Origin: Hirsutella rhossiliensis
Taxonomy: Eukaryota > Ascomycota > Sordariomycetes > Hypocreales > Ophiocordycipitaceae
Direction: 5' to 3'
NCBI RefSeq assembly: GCF_020360975.1
Contig: NW_025408679.1
Span: 124,001-188,000, forward strand
DNA length: 64,000 nt
The notes beneath the pieces are model-generated. The model searched no databases. It had not been told where the DNA came from and was given only the letters and a program-made list of their open reading frames with translations. The position numbers were made by a program, and so were the translations under genes. Below are positions 48,518-58,563 of the stretch, in pieces (the stretch's first letter is position 1; every line of letters starts with the position of its first letter).

Positions 48518-50067
48518 TCAAAGCTCCTCGTGCACAACTTTTTCCGTCTCTGGGCTGGACGTCTTGGTTTCGGTCTCGGGATCCGTCGCCTGTGTCGCCT
48601 CGGATGCCTTTTCCGCCTCGGTCGAGCTCTGCCCTTTCGGCGCCTCGGCTTCTTCAACCACCACGCCCTTGGGCAGCTCGGCCTTTTTGCCCTCTCCCAT
48701 ACGGATGGCATCGATCCATCCTTCGACACTCTCTACGCCAAAGTCGCCCTCGTAGTGTTTCCACCATCCGCGACGAGCGTTGACGACAACGAGTTCGACG
48801 CCTGACCCGAGCTTCAGGGCATGTCGCAGCGAAGACGTTCCTTCCATGTTGCTGGGAACTGAGAAGAACGGGAAAAGATGCCTCTTGCCATGGATGTACT
48901 TGCTGTTGAGCTGGGAAAGGGATTCAATGACCTTGGTTCCCTGCTCAGATGCGTCGGCGGGGACGAGGGCCAGAACACAGGTGTAGGACTTGGGCCGAAG
49001 ACATTTTTCCACCAACGTGTCCTTGGTCGTGATGGCGGTGATGGGGATGATGTCGGGGGTATGGGCCGCCGCCTTGGTCGAGGTTGTGTCGGCGGAGGAC
49101 TCGGACGTCTGCTCCGGCTCGGTGCCTGTCTTTTTGTCAGATCCCATGGGGCAAGAGCCCTGTTTGCCAGGGGCTTTGGTCGACGCACTCCTTTTCTTGT
49201 CGGCCTTGGTAGCCTTGTCGGTCTTGGCGGTCTTGTCGCGTTTGGCGTTGGTCGGCGCAGGGTCCGGATTAGGAGGCCCGACTTGGGAGAGGAATTCGAG
49301 CAGGCTTTTCTTATTCAATTCTCCCTCGTATGTGATTGGTTTCTCGTTCTTGCCCTTGGCCGGGAAAAGCATCAAGGTGGGAAACTTTTCAACGCCAAAC
49401 TTGTCCACAGCAGCCTTTTCCTTGTTGCGGATCTGGCCCACGGAAATGGTGTCCAGGTAGTCGATGGCGATGCTCCTCAGTAGCGCGCTCGTGGTGCCCT
49501 TGTCGGTGAAGAGAACAAACTTGGGCTTCTCCGCTGCCAAGAAGGCATTCAAGTCCTTGTCGGTCAAGCGGGTGACGTGATTGTTGATCTTCTCGGCGAC
49601 AGTCTCGACGATGGCCTTTGCAGTGCGCGGGCCCTGGTAGTCCTCGACGACGGGCTTTGCGCCGGGCTTCTTGCTGGGGCGGACAATCTTGAGCGTGGGG
49701 AAGCCCTGGACGCCCATGGAGCCGCAGAACTGCTTGTTGGCCTCCTCATCGCAGTCAACGGCGGCGACCTTGGCCAGGCCTTCGAGGTTCTTGGCGGCCT
49801 TCTCGTAGGCAGGCTTGAGGTTCTGGCAGTGGCCGCACCAGGGGGCGTAGAATTCGACTATCTGGGAGGCCATGAGCATTCGGTGCAGACGGCGGTGAAA
49901 TAGAGAGGACTCACCGAGGTGTAGTTGGACTTGGCAATCAGCCTGCTGTAGGAGCGAGCATCGAGCTGAAGAACGCCAGAGTTCTTGGTGTACAGGCCGG
50001 CCTGGGCGGCGGGCAGGGCAGCCAGGATGGCCGTCAAGGCGGCTACGAGGGCGGCGGACTGGTGCAT
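48518..50067 (-). CDS. ER protein disulfide isomerase, single CGHC thioredoxin domain, HEEL C-terminus
   Basis: Oxidative folding enzyme of the ER lumen. Exon 1 is 50067-49915 and exon 2 49861-48518; the 53-bp intron has donor GTGAGT and acceptor CCTCCCAG and lies in phase 0. The product is 498 aa. A signal peptide covers about residues 1-23 (hydrophobic core, ALPAAQA before the cut). The active site is WCGHC at 59-63 in IVEFYAPWCGHCQNLKPAYE. A second thioredoxin-like part (FVLFTDKG; FGVEKFPTLMLFP) has no CxxC. A Lys/Thr/Ala-rich linker (about 265-310) leads to a third region with LVEKCLRPKSYTCVLALVP, an acidic tail and HEEL, a variant of HDEL. The layout resembles yeast Mpd1, animal P5 and Aspergillus PDI-related proteins; I cannot choose between them. 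Confidence 0.9.
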
Positions 50068-50633
50068 TGCTCAAGGCCGACTGCGAGAGAAGGGGAAGTT
50101 GATCAAGGCAGGCAAGTTAGCAGTGTGAGGTACGAAGTAGTCGGTCGAGAAAGAGGGGGCGAGAAGCTACAGAGGTGCATGGACAGGGAGTCTCACATGA
50201 CCCTTTCAAGAAAGAGACGGCGGCGGCTGGGCGCGATGTAGCGGCCTTGAGACAGAGCAAAAGAGGCCACGGTGTAACGACGAATCTCGAACCTCTCTTA
50301 ATCTGGCCGTGGAAGCCTCACGAAGGGCCTGGACCAGTTAATGCGCCAGCTGGGGTTACTTGGAAGTACGGGCCACCGCCCCTTGGCGTCGCTGATTTTC
50401 TAGGGACTAAGATGCCTCTCTGGGTACCTGGTTGTACTCACCCCCTCCCCCCCTCTGATGATAAGCCACTGTGGCGCGAGCTCCCACGGGAACGACTGCA
50501 CCAGCGGTAGGACAGGCTGCGTCATCCGCGCTGGAAGCCCAAGAAACAACATCGACGCCAGCTAAATCTCACGACGGCCGTCTCCCGACTCGCTTGCCAC
50601 CCATGCCCACCGAATGACCATAGCACGCCCGCC
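50068..50633. promoter_or_regulatory. Divergent promoter region, PDI and VTA1
   Basis: 566 bp. A plus-strand frame (50175-50510) shows no domain and looks like chance in GC-rich DNA. A C-rich stretch lies at 50440-50453. I could not identify an unfolded-protein-response element with confidence. Confidence 0.55.
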
Positions 50634-51914
50634 ATGACGGAGCCGCTGCCCACCGCCCTCAAGATCCCAGAGGTGAGCCGGTTCATCAACCGCGCAAACC
50701 AGCTGCGGACAGTCAAGCCCGCCATTGCCTACTGGTGTTGGTTCCTCCCTCTTCTGTTTCTCCCTTCTCGTCCTCTTCTGTATCCTTTCAGGAGGCTCCT
50801 CTCTAAGCCCAGCTGTACGTCGGTTCTTACTCACAGCACCCGCAGGCGAATACCATGCCGTCAACCAGATCGTCGGCAAGAGCCTCCACACGACCGACGA
50901 CGACTGCTTCAACTTTACAAAGACGCTCATCGAGCGCCTCGAGGCCACAAAGCTGGAGCGTGCCGACGACGATGCCGTGGTCGACAACGACGCCGGCCAG
51001 GCCTACGTCGAGCAGTTTGCCCAGGAGACGTTTGGTCGCGCCGAGCGCACCCTGCGCGCCAACAAGGTGACGAGGTGTGTTCTTCATCATCTCCCCTCAC
51101 TCGGGCTGTTTTCGCAGTCCGCACGACTACTAACCATTGTCTTCTTGTAAACAGACAAACAGCCGATACGTTCGACGCGGCTGCCACCTTCTTCGACCTC
51201 ACCCGCGAATGGGGCCCCCCCGACCCCGAGACCCTGCAAAAGATCAAGTTTGCCAAGTGGAACGCCGCACGCATCCTCAAGGCCATCCGCGGGGGCAAAG
51301 ACCCCAACGAATCCAACCCCCAGCCCCCGGCCCAAGAGTTGGAGCCTGCGCTGAGCCTCGACGACCCCTCCGTCCAGCATCTCCTCGGCCCGCGCCCGCT
51401 GCAGTCGACGGTCGAGGACATGCCAGATGCGAACGACGCCGGGCCTGAGCCGCCTGTGGCCCCTCCGCCGCTGGCCCAGGAGGGATACTTCCCGCCCGAC
51501 CCGTCTGCGCCGCCTGATCTCACCGCTTTTGTCCCGAGCCCGCGCCCGGAAGCGCCCGGAGCACCGCCTCCCTTCTCCCCGCTGGCAAACCCGGCTCCAT
51601 TTGCCGGTCCTCAGGCCAACGCCCAGTCACCTCACCAAATCCCGACCAAATCCCCTCCTCAACTCGCGCCATCTTCTCCGGGGGTTCTCGCCCCAGGAAT
51701 CTGGACCTCCCCATCTTGGAGTCCGGTTGTCCCTCCTGCTGCTCTAGGGACTGCCCCCGCGGCATTCACCCCGGCGGTCTCGGCGATGAATCATCGGGAT
51801 ATCAACCAGGCACAAAAGCATGCCAAGTGGGCCATCTCGGCCTTGAACTTTGAGGACGTGCCCACGGCCGTCAAGGAGCTGAAGGATGCCTTGGCCATGC
51901 TGGGGGCACAATGA
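50634..51914 (+). CDS. VTA1: VTA1 (LIP5) homologue, Vps4-activating ESCRT factor
   Basis: Cofactor of the Vps4 ATPase that disassembles ESCRT-III at endosomes. Exons 50634-50736, 50846-51074 and 51155-51914 give 363 aa. Intron 2 (80 bp) has GTGTGT and a perfect TACTAAC branch site. Intron 1 (109 bp) must use a weak donor, GTTGGT, to join YW-C to EYHAVNQ. The N-terminal tandem MIT-like region (residues 1 to about 160) reads IPEVSRFINRANQL, KPAIAYWCEYHAVNQIVGKS, AAATFFDLTREWGPP and KFAKWNAARILKAIRGGKDP. A Pro-rich linker follows (about 165-320). The C-terminus (about 325-363) reads DINQAQKHAKWAISALNFED, PTAVKELKDALAMLG, the Vps4-binding domain. Confidence is high on family; intron 1 needs a transcript. 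Confidence 0.92.
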   Translation: MTEPLPTALKIPEVSRFINRANQLRTVKPAIAYWCWFLPLLFLPSRPLLYPFRRLLSKPSCTSVLTHSTRRRIPCRQPDRRQEPPHDRRRLLQLYKDAHRAPRGHKAGACRRRCRGRQRRRPGLRRAVCPGDVWSRRAHPARQQGDEVCSSSSPLTRAVFAVRTTTNHCLLVNRQTADTFDAAATFFDLTREWGPPDPETLQKIKFAKWNAARILKAIRGGKDPNESNPQPPAQELEPALSLDDPSVQHLLGPRPLQSTVEDMPDANDAGPEPPVAPPPLAQEGYFPPDPSAPPDLTAFVPSPRPEAPGAPPPFSPLANPAPFAGPQANAQSPHQIPTKSPPQLAPSSPGVLAPGIWTSPSWSPVVPPAALGTAPAAFTPAVSAMNHRDINQAQKHAKWAISALNFEDVPTAVKELKDALAMLGAQ

Positions 51915-52525
51915 TGCCTTGCGGACCGGTGTCACAATCAGGCTGACCCCATCGCGGATAGCCAGCTGGGCGAGAAATGTGTGTACGCAGACGAAAGGAG
52001 ACGGTGAGGATGCCGTGGGCACAAGTGCGGCCAGGAAGAGAGGAATGATGATTTTCAAAGGTCATAGCCATAGCGTACAGGTACCATGTGCCAAGGTTGC
52101 CCAAATTGCGCCTACATCCAAAATCAGATCCACTTCCCAAGCGATCACCCCTGACCGGTTTCCGGTCCCTTGTCCAAACACTCCGGCACTCCGGCCCCAT
52201 AGACCGCCAGGAACACTGCAGCCTGCCAGTGCTCGATCGGCGATTGTCCCCAACCACGCCCTTGCTTGTGTTGCGGCGTCAGTTTCTACCCGCCGATCCA
52301 TCGCCGCTTAAGGGAGACGAGTACCTGAGGCAGAGTATTCACATGCCCCAACTTCTCTCCGCGCATAGACTGGATGTCTAATAGCTAGGCGGACTGACGG
52401 TCTGAAAGGTCGGGAGGTCGCAGCGCTGGGCATACTTAGAGTTGGGCTGACCAACGTCACACCGTCTCGGCCAAATCGCAAAGGAAACACAGAAATCGCA
52501 GCATCGTCCATGTTTGCCGGAACGG
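51915..52525. other. Convergent intergenic region, VTA1 and F-box-like gene
   Basis: 611 bp holding the two 3' untranslated regions. The frames seen (for example 51886-52311 plus) have no recognisable content and overlap one another on both strands. Confidence 0.55.
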
Positions 52526-53443
52526 CTACGCCGCAGCGACGACATTCGGTACATAGCCCTGGAGAGTGAGTCCTTCAAACAGAGCGGCCGGGTCTGGGTC
52601 GACGGGGTCCTCCTCGGCGTCAGTCCAGCCGCGCTCCGGCCCCCAGCGAATCAGCCGCTGGGATTGCACCGCAACGTCAAGCAGGCCGTGCATCATGGCG
52701 CCCGATTTCTTGACGCAGGATCGCGCATCGAACTCAATGGCGTGAAGGCAGGGCAAGTCGTCGATGATGTTGGCCAGGAGCTTGCGACTGAAGCCTTCGT
52801 AGAAGCCCTCGGAGTGCCGAAAGCCCTTAAAGAAGCCGTCGCTCGGGTCGCATTCGACGTAGACACTGAGCTTGTGCACATTGGCGCAGTCTTGGAGTCC
52901 GAGGGCGTCGTTGACGACCCAGCCTCGCGGGGGGGCGTTCCAGCCAGGACCGAGGCGCAGCTGCAAAGAGGTGAGGCATTGGCGCTGGCGAGGCTTGAGC
53001 CGGGCCAGCAGGGGCTTCTTGGTCTTGAAGTAGCGCCCGGGGTAAGTGGGAAAGATGCGGAAGGATCTGGTGCTGTAGAAGAGATGAGTGGCCTCGGCGT
53101 GTATCTGCTTGCAGACGCGCATGAGGCCCAGGAGCTTGTGGATACACTTGTAGTTGTCCGGTCCGAGGTCGAGAACGTCGTCGGCGTGACCAAAGTAATG
53201 CTCGTATACTTTGATGCGCAATTCCGAAGGCAAAAGTATAAAAGGGAAGGGTTTGGAGGGCACGCGTCTTTTGGGCGTCTTGAGCAGAGTCAAAGGAGTG
53301 TTGAGGGTAAGAGAGGCGATGGGGATCGCCTTGGCCTCGTCATCGGTTTCGTCCTTGGAAGCGTGCGTGGACGGATGAGCTGAAGCTCGCCGAGGAGCAA
53401 CCGCCACGCGAAGAGTGGCGCTCTTGATGGGTCTTCGAGGCAT
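52526..53443 (-). CDS. F-box-like domain protein, fungal family
   Basis: Unknown substrate; F-box proteins usually join SKP1 in an SCF ubiquitin ligase, but this is not shown here. Intronless, 305 aa from the ATG at 53443 (MPRRPIKSATLRVAV). The frame reaches 53497, but that codon is GTG. After a basic, disordered N-terminus (RRASAHPSTHASKDETDDE), residues about 69-84 read ILLPSELRIKVYEHYF, the F-box-like motif. It continues LLGLMRVCKQIHAEATHLFY, STRSFRIFP, and a predicted repeat-like region typical of large fungal families of this type. It ends YVPNVVAAA. It is the last gene before the RIP-mutated region, 775 bp from the Gypsy-A4 LTR. Confidence 0.8.
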   Translation of the reverse strand: MPRRPIKSATLRVAVAPRRASAHPSTHASKDETDDEAKAIPIASLTLNTPLTLLKTPKRRVPSKPFPFILLPSELRIKVYEHYFGHADDVLDLGPDNYKCIHKLLGLMRVCKQIHAEATHLFYSTRSFRIFPTYPGRYFKTKKPLLARLKPRQRQCLTSLQLRLGPGWNAPPRGWVVNDALGLQDCANVHKLSVYVECDPSDGFFKGFRHSEGFYEGFSRKLLANIIDDLPCLHAIEFDARSCVKKSGAMMHGLLDVAVQSQRLIRWGPERGWTDAEEDPVDPDPAALFEGLTLQGYVPNVVAAA

Positions 53444-54218
53444 GTCGGGCGCTGTGGGAGCGGGCTCCAAATTCTCGAGGGAGAGGCAGGCAGGCACGCC
53501 GGCCGCGGGCGCACCAAACGGGATGGCAACTTGGTCGCGGGACGGAAATCGCCAGATGGTAGATGGCGGGGTTTGAGTATCGGTCGCAGGTACGGATTCA
53601 GGTCAAGAAGAGTCGAGCAGGTCCAATGGATCTCGGTGTACGAGCGGGCTCGTCGAGGGTGGTTGCCATGGCCAAGTCGCGGGACTCAACGGGGAACCAC
53701 CCTCTAGAATGCAGCACACGCAGGCATCGTGGACGGATGGGGGTGGGTGTGAGAGCAGACGAGGGACTAGCGTGTTGTTTGCCGGAGAGGGGATCGATAC
53801 GGAGGGGATGCAGGAGTTGCAGGATGGATGATGGCGGGCGTCGAAGCGATCATGGATGGCTGCTAGGTAGTCGACGGAGGAGGCGAGGGTCTCGTGACGC
53901 CCTCTGAAAGCGAATGAGGGTCCGCTATCTGAGACTCCCCGCTCCGCTGCCCCACCAAAGAGACGCGGCTGGGATGGCCACGAGACAGGTCACGTGAGGG
54001 AGGCAATGAACTCCCGACATGGCTGGAGCCAATGACTTCCATGAGTCAAGACTTCAGACAGCCACATGCACAGGAGTGTGATCCCCGATGTCGGTAGTAT
54101 GCGAGAGTTTATGCTACCATGGATACTTTAAGCAGGTTACGCCTTGCCGCATTATGCCCGGGCCTTAAGGGCGCTGATTAGACTTTAAAAGTAGGCGCCC
54201 GTGGCGACCTAGTATAGT
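53444..54218. promoter_or_regulatory. Upstream region of the F-box-like gene, to the island border
   Basis: GC-balanced. One 114-codon plus-strand frame (53563-53907) has a Gly/Arg-rich, featureless sequence and is probably chance. The last 90 bases lead into the LTR at 54219. Confidence 0.5.
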
Positions 54219-54490
54219 TGTAAGAGTCTTTGACTATTATGGGTTGTGGGCTTGGGCCGCGGCCTAAGCCGTGTAGTCACGTGCGGAGGGCCGGATCCCG
54301 CACGTATATGTGCGGGCCAGCCGTATATAGAAGAGCTCTATATTATAAGAGTCTAGGCGTTGCCTAGACTGTTAATAAGTGTGGTATGGTTGATAAGTGT
54401 GATTAATTGACAAGCCGGGCAGCTTAGTTAATTCGATACCTTTTATCGCGTGCGTGCAACACGTCGTACGTGGCAGAGGGGGGTAGTGGC

Positions 54491-54667
54491 TGTCACGGAG
54501 TAGGCAGAGGCGTGGGCTTAGGTGCGGTCCGTTAGAAGAAGGTCAATAATCTACGAGGGGGAAAAGGAAGAGAAGTATAGGCCTAGCCTATATAGGCGCG
54601 GAGGCCGCTTATATATAGACTTAGCCTAGACCCTAGTCTAGGCCTATATAGGGCAAAAGCCCTTATA
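54491..54667 (-). repeat. Left LTR of element D, little RIP
   Basis: 177 bp, retains CpA, TpG and CpG sites, for example tgtcacggag and gtgggcttaggtgcgg. Confidence 0.8.
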
Positions 54668-56181
54668 TTATACCCCTACCTAGCTTTTAAAGAGGCGCGC
54701 TCTAAATAATACCTAATACCGCGCTAAGGGACGGAACCTCTGCGGACTACGCACGCTTAGTCGCGGAAAAAACGTTAGTAAATAACGTATAATACCCTCC
54801 TAAGCGAGCTTCTTAGATAGACTATATTATTAGTAGGGGCCGCGCCCTAGGAGTCGGGCTTTAGTACTTCTAGCTAAGGAGTAGAGGTACGTAGAACGGC
54901 GCGTAGCTAGCTTTAGTAAGCTTATAGTATCCCGCCCCCCCTATATCGGCGTATAGTAGTAGCTCTTAGTACCGTAATATAAGGGACGGTACTCCGGTAT
55001 ATAAGGCTCCGCTCCTTCTTATATAGGGCTATACGGGCACTCCCTTTCGCTATAGTTATATTATATTAGCGGCCTTCCTATATCTTAGCCGCCTTTTCGG
55101 TTACTATAGGTATATATCCCGTTTATATAGTAGCTACTACCGTACGCGAGGGGACGCCGATAAAGCTTATAAAGGCGTTACTAAGATTACTTATTACTAG
55201 AGTCGCTATCGTCGAACCTAACCTCCTTTCTATCTTAGCGTATACGCCCCTCTACTACTTAGAGTACGTTTACCCGCGCCTCTTAGCGCGGGTACTTTAA
55301 AAACTAATAGGATTTACTACTATAGCCTATATAGCGACCCTCCTATCGCTACCTCTTTCTATCCTTAGTCTTTAAGGTAAAGATAGAAATATTTATAGTA
55401 TTATTAGCGTTATCCTCTTCTTATATTATAAAAAAAGACGAAAAAAGAAACTTATTATTACTAAGCTTATAAAGAAGGTAAATAAGATTAGTATATATAT
55501 CTAGTAGTATAGACCTTTTACTTAAATAGGTATACTAATCTATATTTAAGCTTATAATAAGGTAATTATACTTTATTAAGTTAAGCTAGCTATATATATT
55601 TACTCGATAAAGTACCTCTTTAAACTATATAAGGTAAGCTAAAATAGCTTTACTTTACTTTTAATAGAGCGTTATAAGCTCTTAGCCTACTAACTTAGCT
55701 ATATTAAGTTCGCTATAATTAGTATAGAGCTTTATAAGGAGGTCGGCTAGTCTATTTATATTAGTCCGCGTAAATAGTAAGAGATACCTTTATAAGTATA
55801 GAGATAGGCTCGCGTAAAGATAGTTAAATTAAGCGCGGATATCCCTTATTATAGCGCTATCTATATAGAGCTTTACTTTTATATAAAGTAGCTATAGATT
55901 AAGCTCCGCGAAGGAGCTATCGAACTTACTAAGGTATAGTAGTACCGCTCTTAGTTATATAGAGCCCTACTATTATAAGAGGCTCTTAATTACTTAGGTA
56001 AACTAAGTATTATATTTACTTTAATTTTATAACTATAAGAGTATAGATATTTCGTATATATATATACTAGCGTAGGCGGTTTAACTAGATTAGGTAATTA
56101 AACGTCGGCTTTAAAGGCAGCTAAAAATAGCTATTTTATATATAGGGATATAGAGAGGGTAAAATAAAAGGTAGATTATAC

Positions 56182-56358
56182 TATTATAAAGTAAGTAGAG
56201 GTATAGGCTTAAGTATAGTCTATTAAAAGAAGGTTAATAATCTATAAGGGGGAAAAGGAAGAGAAGTATAAGCCTAGCCTATATAGGCATAGAGGCCGCT
56301 TATATATAGACTTAGCCTAGACCTTAGTCTAGTCCTATATAAGGTAAAAGCCCTTATA
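56182..56358 (-). repeat. Right LTR of element D, RIP-mutated
   Basis: 177 bp. It differs from the left LTR almost only by G-to-A and C-to-T. Confidence 0.8.
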
Positions 56359-56604
56359 ATAGCGCGACTATAGCCTATACCCTCTTAGGTTTACTTTATA
56401 ATATATTAACTAAGCTACCTATTAGCTATAGGCTTAAGTCCCTATATATAAGGCTAAATAAGCGCGTATATATATAGGCGCTATAGCCTAGAGGCGTATA
56501 TATAGCGTAGGTAGTAAGGGATCTTAACCTAGGCTAATAGGTAGTATAGTACCTAAGGGTAATAGCTTATTAACTAAAGGGAGAGAGTATAGGAAGAAAC
56601 TATA

Positions 56605-56769
56605 TATAAGAGTCTAAGCGTTACTTAGACTATTAATAACTATAGTATACTTAATAAGTATAGTTAATTAATAAGCTAGGTAACTTAGTTAATTTATTAT
56701 ACTATTATATATAATAAAGGGTAGTAGTAGTATAACTATAGCTTATACCCTCTTAGGTTTACTTTATAA
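56605..56769 (+). repeat. Right LTR of element C
   Basis: 165 bp, tataagagtctaag to actttataa. It pairs with the interrupted left LTR of C. Confidence 0.7.
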
Positions 56770-56879
56770 TATATAGCTTATTAATATTAGCTTATATATA
56801 GTACTTATATATATACTACTACTTACTTTAAAATAATATAAGCTATTAACTAATAGATTTAATAGATATCTCTTTAAAA

Positions 56880-58560
56880 AAGGTACTACTTCTTTAAAGG
56901 AGTACCTCGCTACCCTTTAAGTAGATCGGAAGTATTATAGCTATTTTAAAAGTAATTAAAAGTATAATAGCTAGTAAGAAGAATAGGGTTCTTACTATAC
57001 TAAGAGAGCTATTTATAAAACTAGCGTTAGCCCTTATAACTTTTATAATATAAGTTATAGTAGTAGTACTATTAATATAAAAGCTACTTTTTTAGCTAAC
57101 TTAAGATAGTAAGCTTAAGTCCTTTTACTTTTTCCTTAGCTAGCTATAAATAAAGTTTATAATAAATAAGAAATAAGGCTTAAATAGCTATTATAATATA
57201 GCGTAGTATTTACTTTTTTATATACTACTAAAGCCCTAGATATAGTAGATCTTTAGATTCTAAGATAAAAATAGCTTAAAAAGTAAATATAACCTATAAG
57301 ACTTCTTTTAATACCTTATATATATATTTAGTAATATATAAAAGTAGGAGAAGGTATAGGATAAGTTATAGACCCTTAGGTAAAGAGATAGGTAGACCTT
57401 TAGTAAATTCCTTAATAACTTTAAAGAAACGCTTTTATAAGTAGTAGGAATTATAATATAAAAAGATAGTATAAAGCTTATATAATTATAGAACTTAATT
57501 ATACTAGCCTTATAAAAGCTATTAATCTTTATAATTATACTTACTAACTATAATAAGTATATAAGCTAGTTAATAAAGATAGTATAAGGCTATAAGTAAA
57601 CGCTATATTTTTAAAAGCTTTATAAGTATATATTATATAGTAGTAATAAGATTACTACTTTTTTATAAAAAGAATAGCTAACTATTAATATTAATAAAGA
57701 TACTTTAATATTAGCTACTTATATAAACTAAGCTAAATATAGTAGGAAGTTACTATTAAATCCCCTTTATACTATCTTATACTTTAAGTAATAAGTAAGG
57801 AAATTAAGAAAAGAAAAGCTAATAGTAACTACTTATATTATTATTATAAAAAAGGTAGTAGCCGCCTATTAAATATAAGCGATAGCGTTAATTAATATAT
57901 ATAGTATATATAATATACCCTATTAAAGATACTATATTAATTCGTCCTAGGATACTTAGATATCCTAGACTATAAAGGGAATTTTTATATAAGTAGGCCT
58001 TATATTAATACCGCGTAATTACTTTAGTAAGACTTAAACCTTAGGCTTTATAAGTAGTACGAGCTAAGCTAGCTAGAAAGTATATATATAGTTACTAGGA
58101 CGTTCTTAAAAGGGTAACCCTTTTACCTAAGCTTATAACTATTATAAAAAAAGTAGTAGCCGCTTATTAAATATTAGCGATAGTATTAATTAATATATAT
58201 AGTATATATAATAATTATAGTATATTTATATACTTTATATTAAAGTACCTTTTCTTTTTAGCTATATAGCCTATAGTAGTTTAAGTAGTAAAGATAGAAC
58301 TACTTTTTACCTTAAATAATAAGAAGGACTTTACTCCTTTAAGCTTAAAAGGAAAAGAGTAGCTTTAAAGTAAAGATAAGCTTTAAAGCCTTAATTACTA
58401 ATACTAAGAAAAAAGAAAAAAGAATTATCTACTTATATAAAAAAGGAGCTTACTTTAATATAAGTTATAATTAATAACTCCTTACTTATTACTACCCTTA
58501 TAAATAAGGGCTATTAATAGTATACTATATTTAATAAAGTACTTATATAGGAAATATAAG
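56880..58560 (+). pseudogene. Gypsy-A4 gag remnant
   Basis: Follows the A2 gag sequence (compare 20400-21720) with heavier RIP, interrupted at 57841-58213. The knuckle region is broken by that insertion. The copy ends near the start of protease. Confidence 0.65.
57841..58213 (+). mobile_element. 373-bp insertion with 72-bp direct repeats
   Basis: Two 72-bp direct repeats (57843-57914 and 58141-58212, starting attataaaaaa and ending tatatataat) bound 226 bp. They differ at a few sites, mostly transitions. The insertion interrupts the A4 gag where A2 reads tatattatagagtat; ATTA stands on both sides. It has the shape of a very small LTR element but could be a recombined piece. Orientation is not known. 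Confidence 0.5.
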
Positions 58561-58563
58561 TAT

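Larger units (their letters stand above)
54491..56358 (-). mobile_element. Element D: 1.87-kb non-autonomous LTR element
   Basis: LTRs of 177 bp at 54491-54667 and 56182-56358. It is flanked by GTGGC (54486-54490) and ATAGC (56359-56363), the same pentamer after two G-to-A changes. About 1.5 kb internal shows no reverse transcriptase or integrase motif on either strand. The terminus tgtcacggagtaggcagaggcg is shared with the Gypsy-A LTR, so minus orientation is likely. The left LTR is nearly unmutated and the right is heavily mutated. Confidence 0.75.
54344..56769 (+). mobile_element. Element C: miniature LTR element (TRIM-like), itself interrupted
   Basis: Inserted in the A4 LTR with duplication TATAT (54339-54343 and 56770-56774). 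Its left LTR is 54344-54490 plus 56364-56401, about 185 bp in all, and its right LTR is 56605-56769. Both start tataagagtcta and share the ending ccctcttaggtttacttta. The internal part is only about 200 bp (56402-56604) and ends in a purine tract (aaagggagagag...aggaagaaac). There is no coding capacity, so it must be moved in trans. Element D sits inside its left LTR. Confidence 0.72.
54219..58563 (+). mobile_element. Gypsy-A4: truncated copy, 5' LTR interrupted by nested elements
   Basis: The 5' LTR is split: 54219-54343, then its remainder at 56770-56835 after the insertion. Together they give the family's 186-bp LTR. The internal part follows A2 from its start (gag at about 56880 to 58560, with a further insert at 57841-58213) and stops at 58563 where another LTR-like terminus begins, so reverse transcriptase and later domains are absent. 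The first 125 bp of LTR are almost free of RIP (ggttgtgggcttgggccgcg), unlike every other copy. Confidence 0.82.

Noticed and set aside
50175..50510. 111-codon ORF between PDI and VTA1
   Set aside because: No domain; it covers the divergent promoter and looks like an open frame by GC content.
53563..53907. 114-codon Gly/Arg-rich ORF
   Set aside because: Composition is simple and it overlaps the upstream region of the F-box-like gene.
41816..54218. Secondary-metabolite or functional gene cluster
   Set aside because: The genes serve RNA decay, endosomal sorting, ER folding and transport; there is no backbone enzyme, transporter-regulator pair or co-orientation.
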